The position numbers and the translations under genes were made by a program. From contig NZ_SNXY01000006.1 of NCBI RefSeq assembly GCF_004362745.1, positions 744,001-808,000 on the forward strand: 64,000 bases of DNA, written 5' to 3'. Shown here in pieces: positions 46,231-55,151 of the stretch. Within the stretch, counting starts at the first letter, position 1; the number at the start of each line of letters is the position of its first letter. This stretch comes from Oharaeibacter diazotrophicus (GTDB lineage: Bacteria > Pseudomonadota > Alphaproteobacteria > Rhizobiales > Pleomorphomonadaceae). Below the pieces are notes generated by a model. It ran no database searches, was not told where the DNA came from, and worked only from the letters and a program-made list of their open reading frames with translations.

Positions 46231-48495
46231 TCAGGCTCGCTCGGTGTCTCGTGTCGGCGCGGGGTCGGCGGCAACGGGGCCGACCTTCGGGGCGACGGGC
46301 AGCGTGACCCGCACCATCGCGCCGCGGCCGCCGGATGCGACCGCGGGTGAATCCAGGAGTTCGATCGTGCCGTCGTGCTCCTCGACGATCTTGCGGACGA
46401 TCGCGAGGCCGAGGCCGGTGCCCTTCTCGCGGGTCGTCATGTAGGGCTCGAGCAGGCGGTGGCGGTCGTGGGTCGGCAGGCCGATGCCGGTGTCGATCAC
46501 CTCGACCACGTTGGCGGCGCCTTCGCGGCGGGCGAAGACGTCGACGCGCATGCCCTCGCGCTCGTCGGGCGGCAGGCCGGTGATCGCCTCGACCGCGTTC
46601 TTGACGAGGTTGGTGATCGCCTGGCTCATCAGACGGTGGTCGAACAGCCCCGTCAGCGGCGCGTCCGGCAGGTGGGTCTCGAAGGCGATGTCCGGGTGGC
46701 CGACGCTCATCAGGAAGATCGCCTCGCGGATCGGTTCGGCGAGGTCGCGCTGCTCCATCGCCGGCTTCGGCATCCGGGCGAAGGCGGAGAACTCGTCGAC
46801 CATGCGGCCGATGTCGCCGACCTGCCGCACGATGGTGTCGACGCACTGGTCGAACACCTTGCGGTCGTCGTCGGCGACGTTCTTGCCGAAGCGGCGGCGG
46901 ATGCGCTCGGCCGAGAGCTGGATCGGCGTCAGCGGGTTCTTGATCTCGTGGGCGATGCGGCGGGCGACGTCGGCCCAGGCCGAGGTGCGCTGCGCCTGCA
47001 TCAGGTCGGTGATGTCGTCCAGGGTGACGACGTAGCCGTGCTCGCGGTCGGGCGACTGGTCGGAGGCGACGCGGGCGGAGACGATCCGCTCCTTGCCGCG
47101 ACGCACCAGCGTCACGGTCGCCTGATGGACGCGGCCGTCGTCGCGGGCGGCGGCGGCGACGAGCGGCCCCAGTTCGGGAACCTCGTCGACGAGACGGCGG
47201 CCGATCAGGTCGAACTCGTCGAGGCCGAGCAGCAGGGTCGCCGAGCGATTGGCGAGCGAGACGTGGCCGTCGTTGGAGACGCCGACGACGCCGGCGGTGA
47301 CGCCGGTCAGCACCGCCTCGGTGAAGCGGCGGCGGCGGTCGACCTGATCGTTGGCGGCGAGCAACTCGTTGCGCTGCGAGCGCAGTTCGTTGGTCATGGT
47401 GTTGAAGGTGGTGCCGAGGCTGGCGAGGTCGTCGCCGCGGGCGCCGACCGGCACCTCGGCCGAAAGGTTGCCGTGCGCCACCGCCTCCGCCGCCACGATC
47501 AGCCGTCGGATCGGCGCCACCAGCCCGTTGGCGAAGGAGAGGCCGAGCCAGACCGCGCTCAGCAGCAGCACTACCGACAGCCCGGCGAAGACGAGGCCGA
47601 AGCCGCGCTGGATGTCGCCGCGCGAGGCCTCGAGTTCGCGGTACTCGACCGCGCTCTCGCGGGCGAGGCGGAGGTTGTCGAGCACCTTGGCGTCGAGCAG
47701 GCGGACGACGTAGAGGTAGACGTCGTCGTAGGCCTTGAGCTTCAGGACGCCGCCGACCTGATTGGAATCGCCCGGCGAGATCAGCACGACGCCGCCCTTG
47801 CCCGCCTCCTCGATCGCCCGCGGCGGCGGCATGATGGTGGTCTGGTCCGGCTCGAGTTCGGTGCGCAGGATCACCGTGCCGCCGTGGTCGAGCAGGTAGA
47901 GCGAGGTGACACCGCGCAGCGACGCCTGCGCCTGCATGGCCGAGTCGAACCGGCCGGGCTCGTAATCGTAGAGCGGCTTGGCGGCGTCGAGCGCCGATGC
48001 GATGCCGATCAGGTCGCCGCGCAGCACCCGCGCGTGCTCCTGCATGTAGGCGCTGGCGACCGTGAGCACGTTGTCGACGATCGTGCGGGTGCGCTGCTCG
48101 AACCAGCGGTCGAGGCCCTGGTCGATGGTGATGGCGAAGGCGCCGGCCACCAGCGCCGCCGGCAGCGCCGCCATCAGCGAGAACAGCGCGACGATGCGCA
48201 GGTGCAGCCGCGCGGCGGCGCGCCCCTCGTACCACGACTTCCAGAGCTTCCACGCCTCGACGCCGACGACCGCGACGACGCCGAGCACCAGCACGGCGTC
48301 GATGCCGAGGGCCGGGCGGACGATGGCGGTGGTCGGCTGCCAGGGGGTCAGGTTGGTGATCAGCGCGAAGGTCGCGAGCGAGGCCGCCAGCGCCAGACCG
48401 ACGAGGACGATGCCGATCCACCGGCGCAGTCGCCCGTCGCCGCTGCCGCCGCCGCCGAACGGCACGCCGGCCGGTGCATGCACCTCGATCGCCAC
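46231..48495 (-). CDS. ntrY: Membrane sensor histidine kinase NtrY
   Basis: This 754-residue kinase has about three N-terminal transmembrane helices, a periplasmic segment, a fourth helix near residue 305, a HAMP domain, a PAS domain (NRSATLLLGLDEFDLIGRRL), the H-box [20 protein letters not shown] and ATP-lid motifs (DTGIGLP, GTGLGLAIV). The GTG at 48495 gives the usual length; an ATG at 48633 would add 46 atypical residues read across the presumed promoter. Confidence 0.93.
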   Translation of the reverse strand: MAIEVHAPAGVPFGGGGSGDGRLRRWIGIVLVGLALAASLATFALITNLTPWQPTTAIVRPALGIDAVLVLGVVAVVGVEAWKLWKSWYEGRAAARLHLRIVALFSLMAALPAALVAGAFAITIDQGLDRWFEQRTRTIVDNVLTVASAYMQEHARVLRGDLIGIASALDAAKPLYDYEPGRFDSAMQAQASLRGVTSLYLLDHGGTVILRTELEPDQTTIMPPPRAIEEAGKGGVVLISPGDSNQVGGVLKLKAYDDVYLYVVRLLDAKVLDNLRLARESAVEYRELEASRGDIQRGFGLVFAGLSVVLLLSAVWLGLSFANGLVAPIRRLIVAAEAVAHGNLSAEVPVGARGDDLASLGTTFNTMTNELRSQRNELLAANDQVDRRRRFTEAVLTGVTAGVVGVSNDGHVSLANRSATLLLGLDEFDLIGRRLVDEVPELGPLVAAAARDDGRVHQATVTLVRRGKERIVSARVASDQSPDREHGYVVTLDDITDLMQAQRTSAWADVARRIAHEIKNPLTPIQLSAERIRRRFGKNVADDDRKVFDQCVDTIVRQVGDIGRMVDEFSAFARMPKPAMEQRDLAEPIREAIFLMSVGHPDIAFETHLPDAPLTGLFDHRLMSQAITNLVKNAVEAITGLPPDEREGMRVDVFARREGAANVVEVIDTGIGLPTHDRHRLLEPYMTTREKGTGLGLAIVRKIVEEHDGTIELLDSPAVASGGRGAMVRVTLPVAPKVGPVAADPAPTRDTERA

Positions 48496-48798
48496 CCTGG
48501 CCTCGCTTTCCCCCGATCCCGAATCCGCACCGTCCCGGCGCGACAGAGGCAGGGGTGTAGCACGATTGTTGCAAAATTGCGACACCGCGCCATGCTGCAG
48601 GGCGGCATTTCGGCGTGGTCCGTCCACGGTCACGCTTGACTCCGTGCGCGTGCGGTTGCTCAGTGGATCCCTTGTCGATCGCCCGCCGGCGCGAGGCGCG
48701 CGCCCCTATGCGCCGCGCGGACGGAGGGCGACGAGGCGGCGAGAGGTCGACCGGTCGCAGAACCGGCGGCCGGGTCTATCCGACGACCGGTTCAGGAC

Positions 48799-49131
48799 AT
48801 GCGAAAGCTCAGGACGGCCAAGTTCCAGATCGGCGATGTGGTCAAGCACCGCCATTTCCCCTTCCGCGGCGTGATCTTCGACGTCGATCCCGTCTTCTCC
48901 AACACCGAGGAGTGGTACGAGGCGATTCCGGAGGCGATGCGCCCCTCGAAGGATCAGCCCTTCTACCATCTCTACGCCGAGAATGCGGAGAGCGAGTACG
49001 TCGCCTACGTCTCGGAGCAGAATCTCGAGGCGGACGAGTCGGGCATGCCGATCCGCCATCCGGAGGTCGAGAGCACGCTGATCGTGCGCGACGACGGCTC
49101 CTACTCCCTGCCGCGCGCCTCGCTGAACTGA
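48799..49131 (+). CDS. hspQ: Heat shock protein HspQ
   Basis: This 110-residue protein is of the HspQ family, which in E. coli binds hemimethylated DNA and acts as a specificity factor for Lon. FQIGDVVKHRHFPFRGVIFD, the WYEAIP segment and QPFYHLYAE are all conserved. It is a monocistron divergent from ntrY, with a strong terminator downstream. Confidence 0.93.
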   Translation: MRKLRTAKFQIGDVVKHRHFPFRGVIFDVDPVFSNTEEWYEAIPEAMRPSKDQPFYHLYAENAESEYVAYVSEQNLEADESGMPIRHPEVESTLIVRDDGSYSLPRASLN

Positions 49132-49185
49132 GGCCGGTCGGCGCCGGGCGCCGATCCGCCGCGACCCGAATCCCTTCCGAAACGC

Positions 49186-49223
49186 GAAGGGCGCGCCGAT
49201 CCGCGGGGATCGACGCGCCCTTC
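49186..49223. terminator. Strong bidirectional terminator after hspQ and ialB-like gene
   Basis: GAAGGGCGCG pairs with CGCGCCCTTC, and CGATCC with GGATCG inside it. The hairpin lies between the convergent stops of hspQ and the IalB-family gene, with TTC-rich flanks. Confidence 0.65.
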
Positions 49224-49260
49224 TCGATTCCGGCCCTGCGGCGGGCTCGGCCGGTTCGCG

Positions 49261-49947
49261 TCACTGCGCCGGCTGCTGGCCCTCGGCGGCCTTCTGGGCG
49301 TCGATCAGCTTCTGCTGGGCTTCCTTGGCCTTGCGCTGCAGCTCGGACTGCAGCTGCTCCTGCTGGCGCTGCAGCGCCGCGGTGTCGATCGCCGGGCCGT
49401 CGAAGGCGGCGGTGAAGCCCTTCAGCGACAGCTTGAAGGTGACCGCCTTGGCCTGCTGGTTCAGCGTGGTCAGGACGAGGTCGTTGCCCTTCTTCATCGA
49501 CGCGATGTAGGCGTCGTTGACCGGCAGCTCGGCGAAGCAGGCGTTCGGGAAGCAGATGGTGTACTTCGCCGCGTCCTGCTTGCCGTTGTCGATCTGAACG
49601 CGCATGCCCGGCTGGACGAGCATGCCGACGGGGGTCTGCAGCAGCAGGATGCGACGGGCCTCGCCGTCGACCGAGCGGACGCCGGCCGAGGCCAGGAACT
49701 GGCCGCCGTCGGTGCGCAGCTCGCGCTGGACGAAGCAGATCTGCTTCTTGGCGGTCTTGTCCTCGCCGCAGAGCTTGATCCAGTCGTTGGCGGGAGCGCC
49801 GGAAGCGGCGGCGCCCGCGGCCTGATCGGCCGCCGGGGCGGCGGGGGTGGCGGCGTTCTGGGCGACCGCCTGGGTCGCGAGGATCGCGAAGCCGAAGGTG
49901 GCCGCGACCGCGCCGCCGAGCATCCGCCTGGAAGAAATCTGCGCCAT
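49261..49947 (-). CDS. Invasion-associated locus B (IalB) family protein
   Basis: This 228-residue exported protein has a signal peptide (cleavage near ATQAVAQ, about 29), an Ala/Pro-rich linker, and the IalB fold with two cysteine pairs: WIKLCGEDKTAKKQICFVQ and TICFPNACFAELPV. After it comes a Gln-rich coiled-coil tail (about 185-228). IalB proteins are periplasmic or outer-membrane proteins first linked to erythrocyte invasion in Bartonella but common in free-living alphaproteobacteria. Confidence 0.88.
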   Translation of the reverse strand: MAQISSRRMLGGAVAATFGFAILATQAVAQNAATPAAPAADQAAGAAASGAPANDWIKLCGEDKTAKKQICFVQRELRTDGGQFLASAGVRSVDGEARRILLLQTPVGMLVQPGMRVQIDNGKQDAAKYTICFPNACFAELPVNDAYIASMKKGNDLVLTTLNQQAKAVTFKLSLKGFTAAFDGPAIDTAALQRQQEQLQSELQRKAKEAQQKLIDAQKAAEGQQPAQ

Positions 49948-50282
49948 GTCGAAAGGATCCCCTGAATCTGGGTCCCGCGCGAGCGGGGGAAGACGTCGGG
50001 CTACGGTTCGTCAGATTTCGTGCCGGATGTCAACCGCCGCGACCCGCCCCGAGGGGCCGGCGCCGACCGGCCCGGAATCGAACCCGGCGGCGGTGTCTTT
50101 CCGGTCACGCCCGGCCGACCGACCGAACCCGCGACATGACCGGCTTGGTGCCGATCAATTGGGGCGACACGGTGACCTCGCCGCCCCTTCCGCCCCACCG
50201 CAGGACACCGGATCGCGACGTACGCAGCGCGAACGTGTTATCGTCGCAGGCGGATTCGGGAGAGATTCGGAGACCTTCGTCA
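49948..50282. other. Divergent intergenic region, IalB-family / YejA-like
   Basis: These 335 bp contain no gene that I can support. A perfect TTGACA hexamer on the minus strand (50033-50028) could be the -35 box of the IalB-family gene, but the hexamer 17 bp further (CGAACC) is a poor -10. A tRNA-like loop in this stretch was rejected. Confidence 0.4.
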
Positions 50283-52097
50283 GTGCTGTCCGCCGTCCGT
50301 CGCCTCGCCGTCGCGCTCGCCGCCGCGCTGCCGCTCCTCGCCGGAGCCTCCGCGCTCGCCGCGCCCGCCCACGGCATCGCGATGCACGGCGATCCGGCGC
50401 TGCCCGCCGGCTTCGACCACCTGCCCTACGCCAACCCCGACGCGCCGAAGGGCGGGCGGCTGAGGCTCGGTTTCACCGGCACCTTCGACAGCCTGAACCC
50501 GTTCATCGTCAAGGGCAACGCGCCGCGCGGCCTGCACGATGCGCTCTACGGCAGCAACGTCTGGGACACGCTGCTCACCCGTTCGGCCGACGAGCCGTTC
50601 TCGCTCTACGGGCTCCTCGCCGAGACCGTCGACGTGCCGGACGACCGCAGCTGGGTCGAGTTCCAGCTCCGCCCCGAGGCGCGCTTCTCGGACGGCACGC
50701 CGCTCACCGTCGACGACGTCATCTTCACGGTCGACCTCCTGAAGTCGAAGGGCCGGCCGATCTACCGGACCCGCTTCGCCAAGGTCGCCTCGCTGGACAA
50801 GGTCGGCGAACGCGGCATCCGCTTCGTGTTCGGCGACGGCGCCGACCGCGAACTGCCGCTGCTGATCGGACTGACGCCGATCTTCTCGCACCTGAAGACC
50901 GATCCGGCCACGTTCGAGAAGTCCGGCTACGCCGCCCCGCTCGGCGCGGGGCCCTACGTGATCGCCGAGGTCGACCCGGGTGCCCGCGTGCTCCTGAAGC
51001 GCAACCCGGACTACTGGGGCCGCAACCTGCCGATCAAGCGCGGCGTCGACAACTTCGACGAAATCTCGATCGAGTATTTCGGCGACCAGACCGCCTATTT
51101 CGAGGCCTTCAAGAAGGGCGAGTTCGACATGCTGCTGGAGGCCGATCCGGGCCGCTGGGCAACCGGATACGGCTTCGCCGCGGCCAAGGACGGCCGGGTC
51201 GCGCTCGAGGAACTGCCGAACGGCTCGCCGCGCAACATGATCGGCTTCGTCTTCAACACCCGCCGCGAGCAGTTCCGCGACATCAGGGTGCGGCAGGCGC
51301 TGGTGCGCCTGTTCGACGGCGAGTGGATCGTCCGCAACCTCTACCACGGCGCCTTCGCCCGCACAGGCTCCTATTTCCAGGGCACGGCCCTGTCGGCGCT
51401 CGGCGTACCGGCCGACGAGGCCGAGCGCGCCCTGCTCGCGCCCTACGCCGACGCCGTCGACCCCGTGGTGATGGAGGGCACGTGGCAGGTGCCGAAGAGT
51501 GACGGCTCGGGCCGCGACCGCAAGGCGCTGCGCGAGGCGCTCGACCTCCTGCGCGCCGCCGGCTGGACGCTGAAGGACGGCAAGCTGGTCGACGCCGCCG
51601 GCAAGCCGTTCTCCTTCGAATTCATGGCGAAGTCGCCCGACGAGGAGCGCATCGCGCTGGCGTGGCAGCCGACGTTGAAGCTGCTCGGCATCGACATGCG
51701 GGTGCGTACCGTCGATTCGACCCAGTATTACGACCGCCAGAAGACCTTCGACTTCGACATGCTGCAGATGGTCTGGCTGTCGTCGCTGTCGCCCGGCAAC
51801 GAGCAGGGCAACCGCTGGTCGTCCGCCGCGGCGACGACCGAGGGCAGCTTCAACTATCCCGGCGTCGCCTCGCCGGGGGTCGACGCCATGATCGACGCCC
51901 TGCTCGCCGCCCGCGAGCGCAAGGACTTCGAGGCCGCCGTGCGCGCGCTCGACCGGCTGCTGATCTCCGGCGTCTACTGCGTGCCGCTGTTCCACATGCC
52001 CAAGGACCTCGTGGCGCGCTGGACCCGCGTGGCGCGCCCCGACAAAGTCGCCCTCACCGGCATCCAGCCCACCACGTGGTGGGCGTCGAAGCCCTGA
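50283..52097 (+). CDS. Extracellular solute-binding protein family 5, YejA-like
   Basis: This 604-residue periplasmic oligopeptide-type binding protein has a signal peptide (cleavage near ASALAAPAHG) and family 5 landmarks: LPYANPDAPKGG, FDSLNPF, FSDGTPLTVDDVIFTVDLL, GAGPYVI and the C-terminal PTTWWASKP. Length and ends match YejA of the microcin C/peptide importer. The GTG at 50283 follows GGAGA at 9 bases. The usual yejB, yejE and yejF partners do not follow: the next gene is an ANL-family homologue. Confidence 0.87.
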   Translation: MLSAVRRLAVALAAALPLLAGASALAAPAHGIAMHGDPALPAGFDHLPYANPDAPKGGRLRLGFTGTFDSLNPFIVKGNAPRGLHDALYGSNVWDTLLTRSADEPFSLYGLLAETVDVPDDRSWVEFQLRPEARFSDGTPLTVDDVIFTVDLLKSKGRPIYRTRFAKVASLDKVGERGIRFVFGDGADRELPLLIGLTPIFSHLKTDPATFEKSGYAAPLGAGPYVIAEVDPGARVLLKRNPDYWGRNLPIKRGVDNFDEISIEYFGDQTAYFEAFKKGEFDMLLEADPGRWATGYGFAAAKDGRVALEELPNGSPRNMIGFVFNTRREQFRDIRVRQALVRLFDGEWIVRNLYHGAFARTGSYFQGTALSALGVPADEAERALLAPYADAVDPVVMEGTWQVPKSDGSGRDRKALREALDLLRAAGWTLKDGKLVDAAGKPFSFEFMAKSPDEERIALAWQPTLKLLGIDMRVRTVDSTQYYDRQKTFDFDMLQMVWLSSLSPGNEQGNRWSSAAATTEGSFNYPGVASPGVDAMIDALLAARERKDFEAAVRALDRLLISGVYCVPLFHMPKDLVARWTRVARPDKVALTGIQPTTWWASKP

Positions 52098-52140
52098 GCC
52101 CCGAGCACCCCGAGCGATCGCAGAAGGACCGGAGGTCGCC

Positions 52141-53802
52141 ATGATCCTCACTCCCGACGAAACCAGCCGACGGAACATCGAAACGGGAGTCTGGTCGCGC
52201 GTCACCCTCGATCAGGTGTTCCGCAAGCGCCTCGCCGCCGACGGCGACGACGTCGCCTTCCGCGACTGCGGCGCCTCGCACGTGCCGGGTCTCTCGGCCT
52301 CGCTGACCTTCGCGGAGGCCGAACGGCGGATCGAGGGCCTCGCGGCCTTCTTCGCCAGTCTCGGCCTCAAGCCCGACACGGTCCTCGGCATCCATCTGCC
52401 GGCCTGCGCCGACGCGGCGATCATCATGCTGGCGGCGCTGCGCGCCGGCATGGTGGTGTGCCCGTTGCCGATCTACTGGACCAAGAAGGAGATCGAGACC
52501 GCGATCGCCGCGGCCGCGATCCGCGGCATCGTCACCGCCTCGGAGATCGAGGCCGATCCGTCGGGCGAACTGGTCCGCGACGTCGCCGCCGACACCTTCG
52601 CCATCCGCTTCGTGTTCTCGGTCGGCCGCGGCGCGCCGGACGGCCTGATCACCCTCGACGACATCTGGGCCGACCTCGACCATCTCGGCCCCGCCCCCGA
52701 GGTGACGCGTCGCGGCAACGCCGCCGACCACACCGCCCTGCTCTCGATCGCGGCGGCGCCGGACGACCGCCTCGTCGTGGTGCCGCACAGCCACAACCAC
52801 CTCGTCGCCTCCGCCCTCGCCCACCTGCTCGAGGGCGGCATCGCCGGTCCGGAGACGATCCTGACCACGATGCACCCGGCGAGCGTCGCCACGGTGGCCG
52901 GGGCGATGTTGACCGCCTTCCTCGCCGGCGGCGCCGTCGCCTTCCACCACGGCGTCTCGCTCGAGGACCTCGGCGAGGCCGTCGCCGCCGCCGGCTGCGA
53001 CCGACTGCTGCTGCCGGCCGCCTTCGCCGCCGCGGCCGACGTGGTCACCGCGCCCGAGATCGCCTTCTCGATGGTGTCGACCGGTCTCGAATCCGTCGCG
53101 CCGCCGCATCTCGCCCGCGCCCGCAAGGCGGTCGACCTCGTCACCGTCGGCGGCACCTGCCTCCTGCCGATCGCGCGCGGGGCGGACGGCGCACCGGGCG
53201 TGCTGCCGATCGGCCCGGCGCACCTGCCGAGCCGCGGCGGTGCCGGCGGTCCGGTGTTCTACGAGACGCGCGTTCGCAGCCGCCAGCCGCGCACCGGCGA
53301 ACGCCGGGGCGAGCGCGCCCCGTCGGAACTGCAACTGCGCGGTCCGATCGTGCCGGACGCGCCCTGGCCCGAGCCGACCTCGGGCGCGTCGGGCGCCGTG
53401 CTCGGCTTCACCAGCGACGGCTTCCTGCGCACCGGCCTCCTCGCCGAGCCGAGCGAGGACCAGACCGGATTATCGATCGACGGCCCGGTGCACGACAGCG
53501 TCGTGGTCGCCGGCCGTGCGCTGTCGGCGTCCCGCCTCGACGCCCTGTTCCGCCGCCATCCCGACGTCGCCGACGCCGCGGTGTTCCGCATCGCCGGCGG
53601 CGAGGGCCCGGATCGGCTCGGTCTCGCCGTGGTCGCCCGTTCCGGCCGTCAGCCCGACTACTACGCCCTGCTCGACTGGCTCGACGCCGAGGGCGCCGGC
53701 GCGCTCGACCGTCCCGGTTCGATGATCGCCGTGCCCGAGATCCCCCGCGCCGCCGACGGCACCGTCCTGCGCGACACCCTGCTGTGGAAGGCGGTGGCCT
53801 GA
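52141..53802 (+). CDS. Degenerate acyl-CoA synthetase-like (ANL superfamily) protein
   Basis: This intact 553-residue ORF follows the YejA-like gene by 43 bp with a good GGAGG site, so it is co-transcribed. N-terminal features match AMP-forming synthetases (LTFAEAERRIEGLAAFFASLG; GIHLPACADAAIIMLAALRA). The catalytic motifs are lost. The P-loop motif (normally TSGTTGxPKG) reads SIAAAPDDRLV before the recognisable HNHLVAS. No YGxTE is seen. The TGD motif is RTGLLAEP, and the C-terminal catalytic lysine position reads RAADGTVLRDTL with no lysine. It is probably a pseudoenzyme that still folds, or binds an acyl/aryl ligand without adenylating it. Confidence 0.78.
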   Translation: MILTPDETSRRNIETGVWSRVTLDQVFRKRLAADGDDVAFRDCGASHVPGLSASLTFAEAERRIEGLAAFFASLGLKPDTVLGIHLPACADAAIIMLAALRAGMVVCPLPIYWTKKEIETAIAAAAIRGIVTASEIEADPSGELVRDVAADTFAIRFVFSVGRGAPDGLITLDDIWADLDHLGPAPEVTRRGNAADHTALLSIAAAPDDRLVVVPHSHNHLVASALAHLLEGGIAGPETILTTMHPASVATVAGAMLTAFLAGGAVAFHHGVSLEDLGEAVAAAGCDRLLLPAAFAAAADVVTAPEIAFSMVSTGLESVAPPHLARARKAVDLVTVGGTCLLPIARGADGAPGVLPIGPAHLPSRGGAGGPVFYETRVRSRQPRTGERRGERAPSELQLRGPIVPDAPWPEPTSGASGAVLGFTSDGFLRTGLLAEPSEDQTGLSIDGPVHDSVVVAGRALSASRLDALFRRHPDVADAAVFRIAGGEGPDRLGLAVVARSGRQPDYYALLDWLDAEGAGALDRPGSMIAVPEIPRAADGTVLRDTLLWKAVA

Positions 53803-54021
53803 GCCGACCGCCTCCGACACCCGTGCCGGCCGTTTGACATTTCATGCAGGGTCGCCGATCCTGCTTTCCTGTTCGCTGCGCCCGACCAACGGGGTGGTTG
53901 CGACAATCGATTGTGATGCTCGCGTCGGCCGCCCGTTTCGGGACGGCGGAGGGATGCGGCAGCCCCGACCCATTTCGGTTCGCCCGGTTCGTCCGGGACG
54001 CTTTCGTGCGGGAGGCCGTCC

Positions 54022-55047
54022 ATGTTCAGGTGCCTCGCAGCAGCCCTCGCCGCCATCTTGATGGCGACCACGTTCGCGGCGGCCGCTTGGAAGCCGCTCG
54101 CCCGCGCGATCGACCGCGGCTACATCTCGGTACCGTCCTGCGCCAATCTCGCGGACGGGACGCTCCTCTGCGGTGGACGCAAGTACGACGGCGACATCCA
54201 GTGGCTGAAGTTTTCGGGCGGGGTCTGGACCAGGCTCAACGAAACCACGCCCTACCTGTCGCTGACCCGCCCCGAATGCGTCGGGACCCCGTCGGCCGGC
54301 ACCCCGGTCAACTGCGTCTTCAACAGCGGAGCGGGGCTGCTCGTCGTCGCCGGATACGACCGGTCGGGCGATCGCTTCAGGCTCCTGTCCCGTTTCGACC
54401 GGCCGGTGATGTCCGACATCGGCTGCGCCACCGTGCCGGACCAGCGGCCCGGGGTGCCGTTCTGCTCCTATCGCAACGCCGACGGCAACTTGGACAATCT
54501 CGTCGACGGAACGCGTCGACCGATCCATTCCGCGCCGTCCTGCACGAACGACGGCGACGGCAACGTCGTCTGCGTCGCCCTCGGCGACAAGAAGAACGTC
54601 CTCGCCTTCCGCTATCGAGGCGGCCTCTGGCGGGTCGCGGACATCGGCGGCACAGGCACGACGCTCCCGACCTGCACCACGCTGTCCCTCGGTGATCAGG
54701 TCTATTGCACCGTGCGCGGCCTCGACCTGAAGATCTGGCACACGCGTTTCCAGGGTGGCGACTGGAACGCGACGCGCTGGCTGCCGTGGTCGCCGCTGTC
54801 CGGCGAGATCGCGGCCCGGCCGTCCTGCGCCGGTATCGGCGAGAACGCGATCGCCTGCGCCGTCACGGGCGCGCGCGACAATGCGGTCTACGTCTATTCC
54901 TTCCAGGGGGCGTGGACGCCGCTCGCCTCGCTTGGCGTCGGACCGGGCTACGTCGGCGAGCCGAGTTGCACCCATCTCTCGCCGGGACGCGCGGTCTGCA
55001 TGATCCTCGGCGTCGATACCCGCATCTACTACACCGTCGGCCCCTGA
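54022..55047 (+). CDS. Secreted seven-repeat Cys-pair propeller-like protein (paralogue 1)
   Basis: This 341-residue protein has a signal peptide (about 1-21) and seven repeats of 39-51 residues. Each repeat has a cysteine after a P(S/T/E)-like turn and a second about 10-13 residues later: pairs 40/50, 86/98, 135/148, 174/184, 218/229, 269/279 and 316/326. The consensus reads P-S-C, ~9 residues, C, then a strand such as GLDLKIWHTRFQGGDW. The even spacing suggests a seven-bladed beta-propeller with one disulfide per blade, similar in plan to secreted lectin-like propellers. GGGAGG precedes the ATG. A closely similar paralogue follows by 104 bp. The ligand is unknown. Confidence 0.75.
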   Translation: MFRCLAAALAAILMATTFAAAAWKPLARAIDRGYISVPSCANLADGTLLCGGRKYDGDIQWLKFSGGVWTRLNETTPYLSLTRPECVGTPSAGTPVNCVFNSGAGLLVVAGYDRSGDRFRLLSRFDRPVMSDIGCATVPDQRPGVPFCSYRNADGNLDNLVDGTRRPIHSAPSCTNDGDGNVVCVALGDKKNVLAFRYRGGLWRVADIGGTGTTLPTCTTLSLGDQVYCTVRGLDLKIWHTRFQGGDWNATRWLPWSPLSGEIAARPSCAGIGENAIACAVTGARDNAVYVYSFQGAWTPLASLGVGPGYVGEPSCTHLSPGRAVCMILGVDTRIYYTVGP

Positions 55048-55151
55048 GACGCGAAGCTCGTCACCGTCGCCCTCGCGACGTGGTCGTTCGTGTCGCGGGC
55101 ATCCCGCTCCGACGCCCTTCGGGTCCTGCACCCCTCAACGGGAATCCGTCG

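Noticed and set aside
44720-48574. A 1284-codon open frame overlapping ntrX and ntrY in another frame
   Set aside because: Its translation is Arg/Pro/Ala-rich without domains, and the ntrX and ntrY frames are unambiguous.
48496-48633. N-terminal extension of NtrY from an ATG at 48633
   Set aside because: The extra 46 residues are atypical and cover the presumed promoter; the GTG at 48495 gives the usual length.
50060-50125. A tRNA-like T-arm on the minus strand (GGGTTCGATTCCGGG)
   Set aside because: The stem has a mismatch, and no acceptor, anticodon or D-arm of correct spacing surrounds it.
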